NCBI GenBank assembly: GCA_003512875.1
Contig: DONZ01000122.1
Coordinates: forward strand, 1 to 8,054
Origin: Desulfovibrio sp.
GTDB lineage: Bacteria > Desulfobacterota > Desulfovibrionia > Desulfovibrionales > Desulfovibrionaceae
Reading direction: 5' to 3'
DNA: 8,054 nt
Shown here in pieces: positions 1 through 5,809 of the stretch. The notes under the pieces were generated by a model. The model was not told where the DNA came from. It made no database searches and saw nothing but the letters and a program-made list of their open reading frames with translations. Both the position numbers and the translations under genes were made by a program. The first letter of the stretch is position 1. Every line of letters begins with the position of its first letter.

Positions 1-412
1 TGTCGTCGCTTTCCACTTTTTCAACGGAGCCGTCGGCTTTGGTGACTTCAACAAGGTTTGCGCTGATAACTTTGGCGGTTCCCATGATAAGGTTGACTTT
101 AAGCTGTGCGGCTGTTTTTTCCAGACCGCCGCGAAGAACGGAAGAAACCTTTTCTTTGCGGGCGATTACTGCCGGCATGTCGACAGTCGCTTCACCGGCA
201 ACATTGATGCCGTATTCTTTAGCTTGGTGAATGGTTTCATACGCTTCGGCAGAAGACTTCAAAGTTTTTGTGGGAATGCAGCCGCAGTTGAGGCATGTGC
301 CGCCAAGCCATTTCGCTTCGATAAGGGTAACGCTCGCACCTTTTTTTGCAGCGTCAAATGCAGCGGTATATCCTCCGGGACCCGCACCGATGACAGTGAT
401 ACGTTTACTCAT
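1..412 (-). CDS. lpdA: Dihydrolipoyl dehydrogenase (E3 / L protein), N-terminal part
   Basis: This flavoprotein disulfide reductase reoxidises dihydrolipoyl groups with NAD+. It serves the glycine cleavage system (through GcvH) and any 2-oxoacid dehydrogenase complexes, in the cytoplasm. The 137 visible residues start MSKRITVIGAGPGG, an FAD-binding Rossmann loop (GAGPGG at residues 9-14) with the acidic strand end IEAK (E32). The redox-active disulfide motif GGTCLNCGCIPTK follows, with C40 and C45 as the catalytic pair. An extra cysteine, C43, lies between them where the family usually has V, R or another residue. The ATG at 412-410 is preceded by an AGAGG ribosome-binding site (418-422, 5-base spacing). 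The frame stays open to the left edge, so the NAD-binding and dimerisation domains lie outside the window. It is divergent from the OsmC gene. gcvH lies about 1.4 kb away on the same strand but behind its own terminator. The family call is very secure. Whether this copy serves glycine cleavage or another complex is inference. Confidence 0.95.
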   Translation of the reverse strand, partial: MSKRITVIGAGPGGYTAAFDAAKKGASVTLIEAKWLGGTCLNCGCIPTKTLKSSAEAYETIHQAKEYGINVAGEATVDMPAVIARKEKVSSVLRGGLEKTAAQLKVNLIMGTAKVISANLVEVTKADGSVEKVESDD

Positions 413-429
413 AACAACCTCTTCATATT

Positions 430-458
430 ATTATAAAATTTGCTAAACTAAATGTTTG
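430..458 (-). promoter_or_regulatory. Candidate lpdA promoter
   Basis: On the minus strand a perfect TATAAT (435-430) lies 18 bases upstream of the lpdA start codon. The hexamer 17 bases further upstream is CAAACA (458-453), which matches TTGACA at only three of six positions. Transcription would start near 424, leaving a leader of about a dozen bases that just includes the ribosome-binding site. The strong -10 and weak -35 would fit a promoter needing an activator, but this is a low-confidence call in AT-rich DNA. Confidence 0.3.
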
Positions 459-495
459 CAGAATTTTTATGGCACAGACATATCCGTTGCCCGCT

Positions 496-513
496 CCGTG
501 ATAGTATTCACAA
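496..513. promoter_or_regulatory. Crp/Fnr-type palindrome, lpdA side
   Basis: CCGTGA-N6-TCACAA. The core GTGA-N6-TCAC is a perfect inverted repeat with the 6-base spacing of Crp/Fnr-superfamily operators. The outer two bases of the left arm (CC) differ from the TTGTGA-N6-TCACAA form. Its centre (504.5) is about 80 bases upstream of the proposed lpdA transcription start and about 92 bases upstream of the start codon. A second, closer match lies at 671-688 in the same divergent spacer. The regulator is unknown; a Crp-, Fnr- or HcpR-like protein is inferred from the motif alone. Confidence 0.4.
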
Positions 514-564
514 ATACAAATTAAAGCAAGTTCTTTTCCTAAAATTTTTTTGGCTTTTTTTGGA

Positions 565-601
565 ATAATGCATGCATCAGTCCTTCTAAAGCATGCATTA
601 T
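565..601. repeat. 11-bp perfect inverted repeat in the lpdA-osmC spacer
   Basis: The arms ATAATGCATGC (565-575) and GCATGCATTAT (591-601) are exact reverse complements with a 15-base loop (576-590). Each arm contains the short palindromes ATGCAT and GCATGC. It is not an intrinsic terminator: no T-run follows on the plus strand, and on the minus strand the arm is followed by A-rich sequence. It lies roughly midway between the two Crp/Fnr-type sites. It could be an operator for a dimeric regulator or a DNA or RNA hairpin; function unknown. Confidence 0.7.
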
Positions 602-670
602 CTTCATCTAACTATGCTAAAATAAAAAACTAAATTTAATAAAGGGATTGGACATAAAAAAATGAAAATT

Positions 671-688
671 TTGTTATTTTTGTCACAA
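671..688. promoter_or_regulatory. Crp/Fnr (HcpR-like) palindrome upstream of the OsmC gene
   Basis: TTGTTA-N6-TCACAA matches TTGTGA-N6-TCACAA, the consensus described for HcpR and related Crp/Fnr regulators in desulfovibrios, at 11 of 12 arm positions. The symmetry extends outward (ATTTTGT at 668-674 against ACAAAAT at 685-691). It ends 5 bases before a TTGACA -35 box. Its centre is about 50 bases upstream of the inferred transcription start, a position that could suit either activation or repression. HcpR is known for control of nitrosative-stress genes, which would fit a thiol-peroxidase-like product, but the regulator's identity is inference. Confidence 0.5.
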
Positions 689-693
689 AATGC

Positions 694-722
694 TTGACAA
701 AATTTTTCCGCACGGCTAGAAA
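694..722 (+). promoter_or_regulatory. Sigma-70-type promoter of the OsmC gene
   Basis: A perfect TTGACA (694-699) is followed, after a 17-base spacer, by TAGAAA (717-722), which matches TATAAT at four of six positions. The predicted start near 729 gives a leader of about 48 bases before the ATG at 777. The Crp/Fnr-type palindrome at 671-688 sits immediately upstream. Confidence 0.55.
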
Positions 723-776
723 GATTTCATTGCTTTGCTGAAACAGAGTAAATATCATTATTTAGGAGAACTTAAA

Positions 777-1184
777 ATGGCACTTTTTAAATCAGAATAT
801 CTTGGCGATTTGCAAGTAACCTGCACAAATACCGTAAGCGGCGCTTCCATTACCACCGATGCTTTCCTCGGTTATCAAAATAAGGGTGATTTGCTGAACC
901 CTATCGACCTTTGCGTTGCGTCTTTGTGCTGCTGCTCCCTTTCAATGGTTGGCACGTATGCAGATAACCATGAAATTGATATTGACGGTGCATATTCTGA
1001 ATGTGATTATGAAGTTGCTGTTAATCCTAAGCGCATTACCAAAATCACCCTTACTTTCGTAATGCCCAAGGATAAAGAATATTCTGACAAAGAAAAAATG
1101 ATGCTTGAAAAAGTTGCTGTTTCCTGCGGCGTACACCATAGCTTAAGTCATGATATTGAACAAGTTTTCCATTTTAGCTGGTAA
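777..1184 (+). CDS. OsmC/Ohr-family protein (thiol-dependent peroxide detoxification)
   Basis: The 135-residue product is a typical length for the OsmC/Ohr family. These are cytoplasmic dimeric enzymes that reduce organic hydroperoxides using two cysteines, usually recycled by a lipoylated or thiol partner. Both signature segments are present: NPIDLCVASLCCCSLSMVG (residues 41-59; C53 aligns with the first catalytic cysteine) and SCGVHHSLSHDIE (116-128; C117 is the second, with CGVH in place of the common CPVH). C46, C51 and C52 crowd the first active-site segment, giving a CCC run, which is unusual. I chose the ATG at 777 because AGGAGA (764-769) precedes it with ideal spacing; an in-frame ATG at 735 has no comparable ribosome-binding site. 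It is a single-gene unit with its own promoter and a terminator at 1228, divergent from lpdA. Family assignment is firm; the subfamily (Ohr, OsmC or YhfA-like) and substrate are not determined. The pairing with a dihydrolipoyl dehydrogenase is suggestive, since Ohr is known to be reduced by lipoylated proteins. Confidence 0.9.
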   Translation: MALFKSEYLGDLQVTCTNTVSGASITTDAFLGYQNKGDLLNPIDLCVASLCCCSLSMVGTYADNHEIDIDGAYSECDYEVAVNPKRITKITLTFVMPKDKEYSDKEKMMLEKVAVSCGVHHSLSHDIEQVFHFSW

Positions 1185-1227
1185 TAACCGTTATTTTGGA
1201 AATAATTGACTTCCATAAATACGAGCA

Positions 1228-1261
1228 AGGCATATCCTTACGGGTATGCCTCTTTTTTTTT
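1228..1261 (+). terminator. Intrinsic terminator of the OsmC gene
   Basis: AGGCATATCC (1228-1237) pairs with GGGTATGCCT (1242-1251) as a 10-bp stem with one T-G wobble and a TTAC loop. After one C comes a run of nine T (1253-1261). It begins about 44 bases after the OsmC stop codon. Confidence 0.9.
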
Positions 1262-1757
1262 GTCTTGTTTCGGAGAGCGGCAGAGTTTTTTATTTTGAAT
1301 GGGGAGATGAAAAAGGACCGTTTCTTTAGCGTATTTTTTCTGATTGCTGAGAAAAATTATAACCGTTTTTTTTTTTTTTTTCTATATTCTTTTCAAACGT
1401 CTTGTTTTCATAGGGAGGGGCTTGTCTGTTTTGCGACACCGGAATATTTCTTTCGGTACACTGAAAATTTTTGAGGAAAGCTTTTTGGGGACGTTTTGGG
1501 GCGGAGCGTGTTTGACAGCCATGAATTTAAACGGGAGTATTTTCATTATACCATGAGGAATTTTTTAGGCGGGGGAAAACTTTTATCTCTGCTGTCTTCA
1601 TCCGTAGCTCTTTCGCTGTCCGTAAAGCTCGTAGACTTGCTGACTGCTAAAGCGGTTCTTCCCCGTGCCTCGTTATAGAACTTTTCATAATAATGTTCTG
1701 CATACCTTAACATTATACAGCAATATGAATATCATGCTAACATGCTTCAGACATGTT
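1262..1757. other. Region without a convincing gene
   Basis: About 500 bases between the OsmC terminator and the gcvH terminator, with no reading frame that has both a ribosome-binding site and recognisable protein. Short plus-strand frames are dominated by F and L runs from T-tracts and cross obvious noncoding sequence. The best minus-strand frame is 55 codons (1713-1546). It starts MLRYAEHYYEKFYNEARG and has a hydrophilic, S/D/E/K-rich end, but no ribosome-binding site, and its ATG overlaps a perfect TATAAT (1717-1712, minus). That box has TTAGCA 17 bases upstream, so a small RNA starting near 1705 is possible, but I see no matching terminator. The region also has a 16-base T run. It may be decayed coding sequence or plain spacer. 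Confidence 0.5.
1366..1381. repeat. T16 homopolymer tract
   Basis: Sixteen consecutive T on the plus strand in noncoding DNA, not preceded by a clear hairpin. Runs of this length are prone to slippage in replication and to sequencing error, so the exact length is uncertain. Confidence 0.9.
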
Positions 1758-1758
1758 A
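1738..1758. repeat. Short inverted repeat beside the gcvH terminator
   Basis: TAACATG (1738-1744) and CATGTTA (1752-1758) are perfect 7-bp arms around a 7-base loop. It abuts the T-tract of the gcvH terminator and lies just upstream (minus strand) of the TATAAT at 1717-1712. It could be an operator or incidental. Confidence 0.4.
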
Positions 1759-1805
1759 AAAAGAAAACCCTGCGTGTCCGGTTTTTGCAAACAGGACATG
1801 CAGGG
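1758..1805 (-). terminator. gcvH: Intrinsic terminator of gcvH
   Basis: On the minus strand, CCCTGCATGTCC (1805-1794) pairs with GGACACGCAGGG (1779-1768), a 12-bp stem with one wobble. An inner GTTT/AAAC helix may extend it. The stretch TTTTCTTTTT (1767-1758) follows. It begins 23 bases after the gcvH stop. It should separate gcvH transcription from lpdA further along the same strand. The plus strand also has a T run after the stem, so it may work in both directions. Confidence 0.9.
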
Positions 1806-1827
1806 CTGTATTTTTTTGCAAGCTTGC

Positions 1828-2226
1828 TTATTTGTTCAAGAAAGCGCGGTATGCGTCAGCGGTTAAAAGACCGTCGATATCGGCTTCGTTTTCAACTTTT
1901 AAGCGGACAATCCAAGCTTTTGTGTAGCAGTCTTCGTTCAAGGTTGCAGGAGCGTCTTCCAATGCGGTATTTGCGGCGATAACTTCGGCTTTTACAGGGG
2001 TGAAAAGTTTGTTTACGCTTTTAATGGATTCAACTTCACCGTAAGGAACGCCGGCATCGAATGTGTCGCCTGCGGAAGGAAGTTCAATGTAAACCACTTC
2101 GCCTAATTGGTCTTGAGCGAAGTCGCTGATACCGCAGAGATAGCTGTCGCCGTCTTTTTTGATCCAAATGTGTTCATCGGTATAACGACGGTCGTCAGGC
2201 AATACGATTTTGTCTAAAGTTTTCAT
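1828..2226 (-). CDS. gcvH: Glycine cleavage system H protein
   Basis: H protein carries the aminomethyl group on a swinging lipoyl arm between the P, T and L proteins of glycine cleavage (glycine to CO2, NH3, 5,10-methylene-THF and NADH) in the cytoplasm. The 132-residue length fits the family (about 125-135). The N-terminal YTDEHIWIKKDGDSYLCGIS (residues 15-34) matches the family's YT-EHEW-xGIT pattern. The lipoylation motif is GEVESIKSVNKLFTPV (63-78), with K69 as the modified lysine, followed by GcvH-type sequence through NEDCYTKAWIVRLK. The ATG at 2226-2224 has AGAGGAG (2242-2236) upstream with 9-base spacing. It stands alone between its own promoter region and terminator; gcvT and gcvP are not in the window. 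lpdA, encoding the enzyme that reoxidises its lipoyl arm, is about 1.4 kb downstream on the same strand but separately transcribed. Alternative role: H-like proteins also take part in lipoate synthesis or relay, but the motif and length favour ordinary GcvH. Confidence 0.96.
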   Translation of the reverse strand: MKTLDKIVLPDDRRYTDEHIWIKKDGDSYLCGISDFAQDQLGEVVYIELPSAGDTFDAGVPYGEVESIKSVNKLFTPVKAEVIAANTALEDAPATLNEDCYTKAWIVRLKVENEADIDGLLTADAYRAFLNK

Positions 2227-2260
2227 AGCGGGAAACTCCTCTTATAATTTTTTTGGGGTA

Positions 2261-2333
2261 TTTATATGAAAAATAGCAATAAATACCATAAAATTCACAA
2301 GAAAACATTAGCATAGTAAAAAAACTTTGTCTA
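2261..2333 (-). promoter_or_regulatory. Candidate gcvH promoter region
   Basis: Two options are visible on the minus strand. One is TATAAA (2266-2261) with a weak ATGGTA 17 bases upstream, giving a leader of about 28 bases. The other is TAGACA (2333-2328; five of six matches) with TAATGT 17 bases downstream (2310-2305). A single TTGTGA half-site lies at 2300-2295 without a matching second arm. No structured glycine riboswitch is visible in the roughly 130 bases between the kinase stop and gcvH. Confidence 0.3.
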
Positions 2334-2355
2334 GCAAATGTCACTTCTTTTATGT

Positions 2356-5300
2356 TTATTTTATGATTGCAAGTTTTTTTAGTGTGTTACTGATATTTTC
2401 AATGCTGATAGGCTTTGCTATGTGGGCGTTCATGCCCGCATCCAAACTCTTTTGTACGTCTTCATGGAAAGCGTTTGCCGTCATGGCGATTATCGGAATT
2501 GTTTTCGCCTGCGCGTGGTTTGAATGGCGTATGGCTTTTGTGGCTTGGTAGCCGTTTAAAACAGGCATTTGAACATCCATGAAAATAAAATCGATTTCAT
2601 TTTTCTTGCTTTTCAGGAATTTATTCACGGCGATTTCACCGTTTTCGGCGGTAATGACCGTTGCTCCCATTTTTTCAAGGAATTTGGTGGCGACAAGGCT
2701 ATTAATGGGGTGGTCTTCAACAAGCAGGATTGTTTTTTTGCTTAAATCGATAGTATGGAAGTTGATTGCCGCATGTCCTTCCGGTATTGTCTGCTGTTCC
2801 GCAATGGCATATTCCAAATGCAGGGTGAATGTTGTGCCTTTGCCTTTTTCGCTTTCGGCGCTGATTGTGCCGCCCTGCATTTCCACCAAGGCTTTCACGA
2901 TGGCAAGTCCGAGCCCGGAACCTTCGATATGCTTGATTGTGTCGTTTTCTTCCCTTTGGAACGCTTCGAAAATTTTCGGCATTTGCTCTTTGGAAATACC
3001 GATTCCCGTATCTTGGATTTGGATTTTGAAATGGGCGGTTTTGGGATTGTTGGTTGCTTCCTGGAACACTTTGAAAATGATGGACCCGTGCATCGGGGTG
3101 AATTTTACGGCATTGCCGAGCAGATTGGTGAGTATGCGTTTAAAGTTGCTTATATCGCCGATAATGGCGTCGTTTTTAATGGAACTGAATTCAAATTTAA
3201 ATTCCTGCTCTTTTTGCATGACAATACCTTTGAAGGTATTTGCAATTTCCTTACAGGCTTTTGAAAGAACAAAGGGTTCGTTGTTGAGGTTCGCTTTTCC
3301 GCTTTCCATGCGGTTGACATCAAGAATATCATTGATAATCGCAAGCAGGTTTTCGGAACTTGACTTGATGACGTCCAGACTTTCCTTGATTTGTTCCTTA
3401 TTGTCAATGTCTTCAAGAGCGATATTCGCCATGCCGATGATTGCGTTCATGGGAGTTCTGATGTCATGGCTCATGGAAGCCAGAAACTGGCTTTTCGCTT
3501 TTATGGCGTCATTTGCCATTTGCAGCGATTTGTGGAGCATGGAGTCTTTTTCCTGTTCGACTTTGAAATTGTCCGTGATATCGATGCTTCTTTCGCAAAA
3601 GGTATGGGAATTTTCGTCAAGCATGAAAAAGTGAGCCCGATTGTAGCGGATTTCGCCGCCGTTGGCGGCAGTGCGGTAAATGAAGCTGAATTCCCCCTCA
3701 AGCCTGAGGCGCTCCAAAATGTTTTGAGGTTTTACGGTTTCTATGTAAGTCGGGCGTTCCTCTTTGACCACCATTGAATTGGCGAATATCAGATAATCAT
3801 AAAAGTAATTGCCGGAAAGGGCGATGTTTTGAAGGTTTTTTTGAACTTCGCTGCCGAAAGAATATACGTAATTGCCCGTTGCGTAGTTGATACGCAAAAT
3901 GAAATCGTATCTGTGATTGGAAAGTTTGTTGCTGTAAGCCTTTTTAATGTGGCTGATTGTGATGTCTTCCATCGTGATTTTTGCAAAATTTTCCTGTGTT
4001 GACGGATTTTTCAGCAAAGTGATTTTGAGAGCGGTCCAAATGCTGTCGATGCCGCTTATTTTGAAAGGAAAAATGATTGCATCTTCGGCTTTTTGTTCGC
4101 CGTAAAATTTCAGGAGGTTTTTGCTGTCGGCACTTTTCAGAATAAGCTGTTTTTTATCTTCGTCAGGGCAAAGAGCGGCGATATTGTTTATCAATTCCTG
4201 CAAACTTAGGTTTTCATGGTTAAGGGATTCTATTGATGACACCATGCGGATAACTTTTTTCTCATTAAAGCTGTATATGCAGTTTAAAATGGTTGCTTCG
4301 TTTTTTGTGTCAAAAAGTTTAAATTCCTGTTTATAGGCTTCTTCAAGATTTTTTTGCTCTTGGATATTGTAAATCGTGCCGATGGCGGAAGAGGGGTTGC
4401 CTTTCTTGTCCGTTTTTATGGAAAATGAAATTTGGTGCCAAACATATTCGTCCGTGACAGGATCTTTTATCCGCAAATCTTCCCTGATCACGGCATCGCC
4501 CGTTTCGATTTTTCTGAAGATATTTTTGCATTTTTCTCTGTCGCCGGGGTGGATAAGTCTTGCCTTAAAAAGGCTTTCCGGAACATTGACAAAGGACGTG
4601 GTTTGAAAAAAGTTTGATTTCGGGTGGTTTTCAAGCGTCAATGTTTTTGCTGCGAAGTCGTAATTCCAAATGTAAAGTCCCGTCTGTTCCGTGGCGGCGG
4701 AAAAAAGTTTTTTCAATTCCTTAATTTCGTTGATGTTTTCGCATGTTCCGATAGCGAGCAGGGAATTATCGGCTTGTATGGCGCTGTAACGGATTTTTTG
4801 CCATTCCTCTTTGCCTTCCTTGTTATAAACTTGTATGTCGGCGGAAATTTCCGTTTCGCCATTTAAAAGGGCTTTGTGCAAATCAAGCAGTTTTTGCTGC
4901 GAACGGAGCGTGACATTGAAAAAACGGCAGAGCATTTCCGTAAAGTGCGTATAACGGATTTCTTCCTTGTTGTTGAAGAAATCAATATTGCCTTCGTCTT
5001 TGACAGGGTCGTATTCCCAGTAAAAAATGCCGCTGTGCTCCAAAGCTGTTTTGAGTTTCAGGAGTTTGAGCGGAATTTGGTTAAGAGAGTAAGGAATGCT
5101 TTTTTGTCTTTTTGAAAGGTCGTTGTGTTTCAAAAGGAAGTTCAGGGAACGGAGGCGGAGATTTTTTACTTTATTGATAAGTTCATGGTTGTTTGAATTG
5201 TCGGTGCATTCAAAAGGGCATTCGCTGCAGGTTTCGGCATCGGAAGCGCTGCCTTGCTCTTGAAAGCCGTTATCGGAATAGGGAGGAAAATCGGAAGAAT

Positions 5301-5712
5301 GCGCTTCGCCGCCGTCCGTTTCTTCGCCTGAGAAAAGAAATTTCACTTTTGAAGCGTTTTCCAAGGCTTTGGCAAGAAAATGCACGGAGCGTATTTTATT
5401 GCCGCCGATGACAAAATGAACTGTGACGGAAAGGCTGGCACGGGGAAAATCCGCTTCAATGAAAAGCGCGGACATGGCGGTGCTTTTAAAAAGGAACTGT
5501 TCGGAAACAAGTTCAGGCTGCTCCGGTTGTTTTTGATTTAAACCTGAAAAAATCTCGCTGAATTTATCGGAATCGGTTATTTGATAGGCTGTATCCTGCA
5601 ATATGACAGTTAATGGGAAATCACAAAGCGAAAGGGCGAGTTCATAGTCTTTGCCAACAAATATGGCATGGAGAAACTGAGAGCCGAGAGAAGATAGTTC
5701 CGATGTTTTCAT
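2356..5712 (-). CDS. Soluble multi-PAS hybrid sensor histidine kinase with C-terminal receiver
   Basis: This 1118-residue protein should sense a signal, autophosphorylate and pass phosphate to its own receiver. Domains in order: residues 1-125 resemble an NTF2/SnoaL-like sensor fold; 126-215 are a polar linker with a CSECPFEC cysteine cluster (C162, C165, C169); about 220-330 and 335-455 are PAS domains (the second has the PAS_3-type HPGDR segment at 388-392); about 465-590 and 600-715 are weaker PAS-like modules. A short helix then leads into HisKA (FLASMSHDIRTPMNAIIG, phosphoacceptor H749). The HATPase has N-box N863/N867, the G1 box DTGIG (901-905), an F-box near 915 and the G2 box GSGLGLA (931-937). 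The receiver (about 994-1115) has D1000, phosphoacceptor D1046, T1078 and K1100, all key residues intact. There is no signal peptide or membrane helix, so it is probably cytosolic. There is no Hpt or output domain, so an external phosphotransfer partner is likely. The ATG at 5712-5710 lacks a clear ribosome-binding site, but an in-frame stop seven bases upstream leaves no earlier start, and the next Met is residue 80. Ligand unknown. Confidence 0.93.
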   Translation of the reverse strand: MKTSELSSLGSQFLHAIFVGKDYELALSLCDFPLTVILQDTAYQITDSDKFSEIFSGLNQKQPEQPELVSEQFLFKSTAMSALFIEADFPRASLSVTVHFVIGGNKIRSVHFLAKALENASKVKFLFSGEETDGGEAHSSDFPPYSDNGFQEQGSASDAETCSECPFECTDNSNNHELINKVKNLRLRSLNFLLKHNDLSKRQKSIPYSLNQIPLKLLKLKTALEHSGIFYWEYDPVKDEGNIDFFNNKEEIRYTHFTEMLCRFFNVTLRSQQKLLDLHKALLNGETEISADIQVYNKEGKEEWQKIRYSAIQADNSLLAIGTCENINEIKELKKLFSAATEQTGLYIWNYDFAAKTLTLENHPKSNFFQTTSFVNVPESLFKARLIHPGDREKCKNIFRKIETGDAVIREDLRIKDPVTDEYVWHQISFSIKTDKKGNPSSAIGTIYNIQEQKNLEEAYKQEFKLFDTKNEATILNCIYSFNEKKVIRMVSSIESLNHENLSLQELINNIAALCPDEDKKQLILKSADSKNLLKFYGEQKAEDAIIFPFKISGIDSIWTALKITLLKNPSTQENFAKITMEDITISHIKKAYSNKLSNHRYDFILRINYATGNYVYSFGSEVQKNLQNIALSGNYFYDYLIFANSMVVKEERPTYIETVKPQNILERLRLEGEFSFIYRTAANGGEIRYNRAHFFMLDENSHTFCERSIDITDNFKVEQEKDSMLHKSLQMANDAIKAKSQFLASMSHDIRTPMNAIIGMANIALEDIDNKEQIKESLDVIKSSSENLLAIINDILDVNRMESGKANLNNEPFVLSKACKEIANTFKGIVMQKEQEFKFEFSSIKNDAIIGDISNFKRILTNLLGNAVKFTPMHGSIIFKVFQEATNNPKTAHFKIQIQDTGIGISKEQMPKIFEAFQREENDTIKHIEGSGLGLAIVKALVEMQGGTISAESEKGKGTTFTLHLEYAIAEQQTIPEGHAAINFHTIDLSKKTILLVEDHPINSLVATKFLEKMGATVITAENGEIAVNKFLKSKKNEIDFIFMDVQMPVLNGYQATKAIRHSNHAQAKTIPIIAMTANAFHEDVQKSLDAGMNAHIAKPISIENISNTLKKLAIIK

Positions 5713-5749
5713 GGATAGTTAAATCTGTTGGTTAGAAACTTTTTTCTTG

Positions 5750-5778
5750 AAAATATTCAGTATTGGACACAATGTCAA
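5750..5778 (-). promoter_or_regulatory. Promoter of the hybrid kinase gene
   Basis: On the minus strand, a perfect TTGACA (5778-5773) is followed after 17 bases by TATTTT (5755-5750), four of six matches to TATAAT. The predicted start near 5743 gives a leader of about 30 bases before the kinase ATG. That leader has no canonical Shine-Dalgarno; the bases before the ATG read AACTATCC, so translation may be weak. Confidence 0.55.
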
Positions 5779-5809
5779 GCAATGTATGCATCGGTTTTCG
5801 CAGATTTTT

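Noticed and set aside
735..776. A 14-residue N-terminal extension of the OsmC-family protein
   Set aside because: The ATG at 777 has an ideally placed AGGAGA, and the extension (MLKQSKYHYLGELK) is encoded by the leader and ribosome-binding region.
1196..1474. A 92-codon plus-strand frame after the OsmC gene
   Set aside because: It runs straight through the OsmC terminator and the T16 tract, giving F runs, and has no ribosome-binding site.
1496..1678. A 60-codon plus-strand frame in the gene-poor region
   Set aside because: No ribosome-binding site; its L/S/A-rich sequence looks like the antisense of the hydrophilic minus-strand frame in the same place.
2283..2300. A third Crp/Fnr site upstream of gcvH
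   Set aside because: Only one half-site (TCACAA at 2295-2300) is present; the expected partner position reads ATACCA, so there is no palindrome.
2227..2355. A glycine riboswitch ahead of gcvH
   Set aside because: The spacer is short and AT-rich, with no aptamer-like conserved helices or expression platform.
2579..3634. A 351-codon open frame on the plus strand
   Set aside because: It lies wholly antisense to the HisKA, HATPase and receiver part of the hybrid kinase, whose motifs are intact. The product has no recognisable domain, and its L/S/F-rich composition is typical of an antisense shadow.
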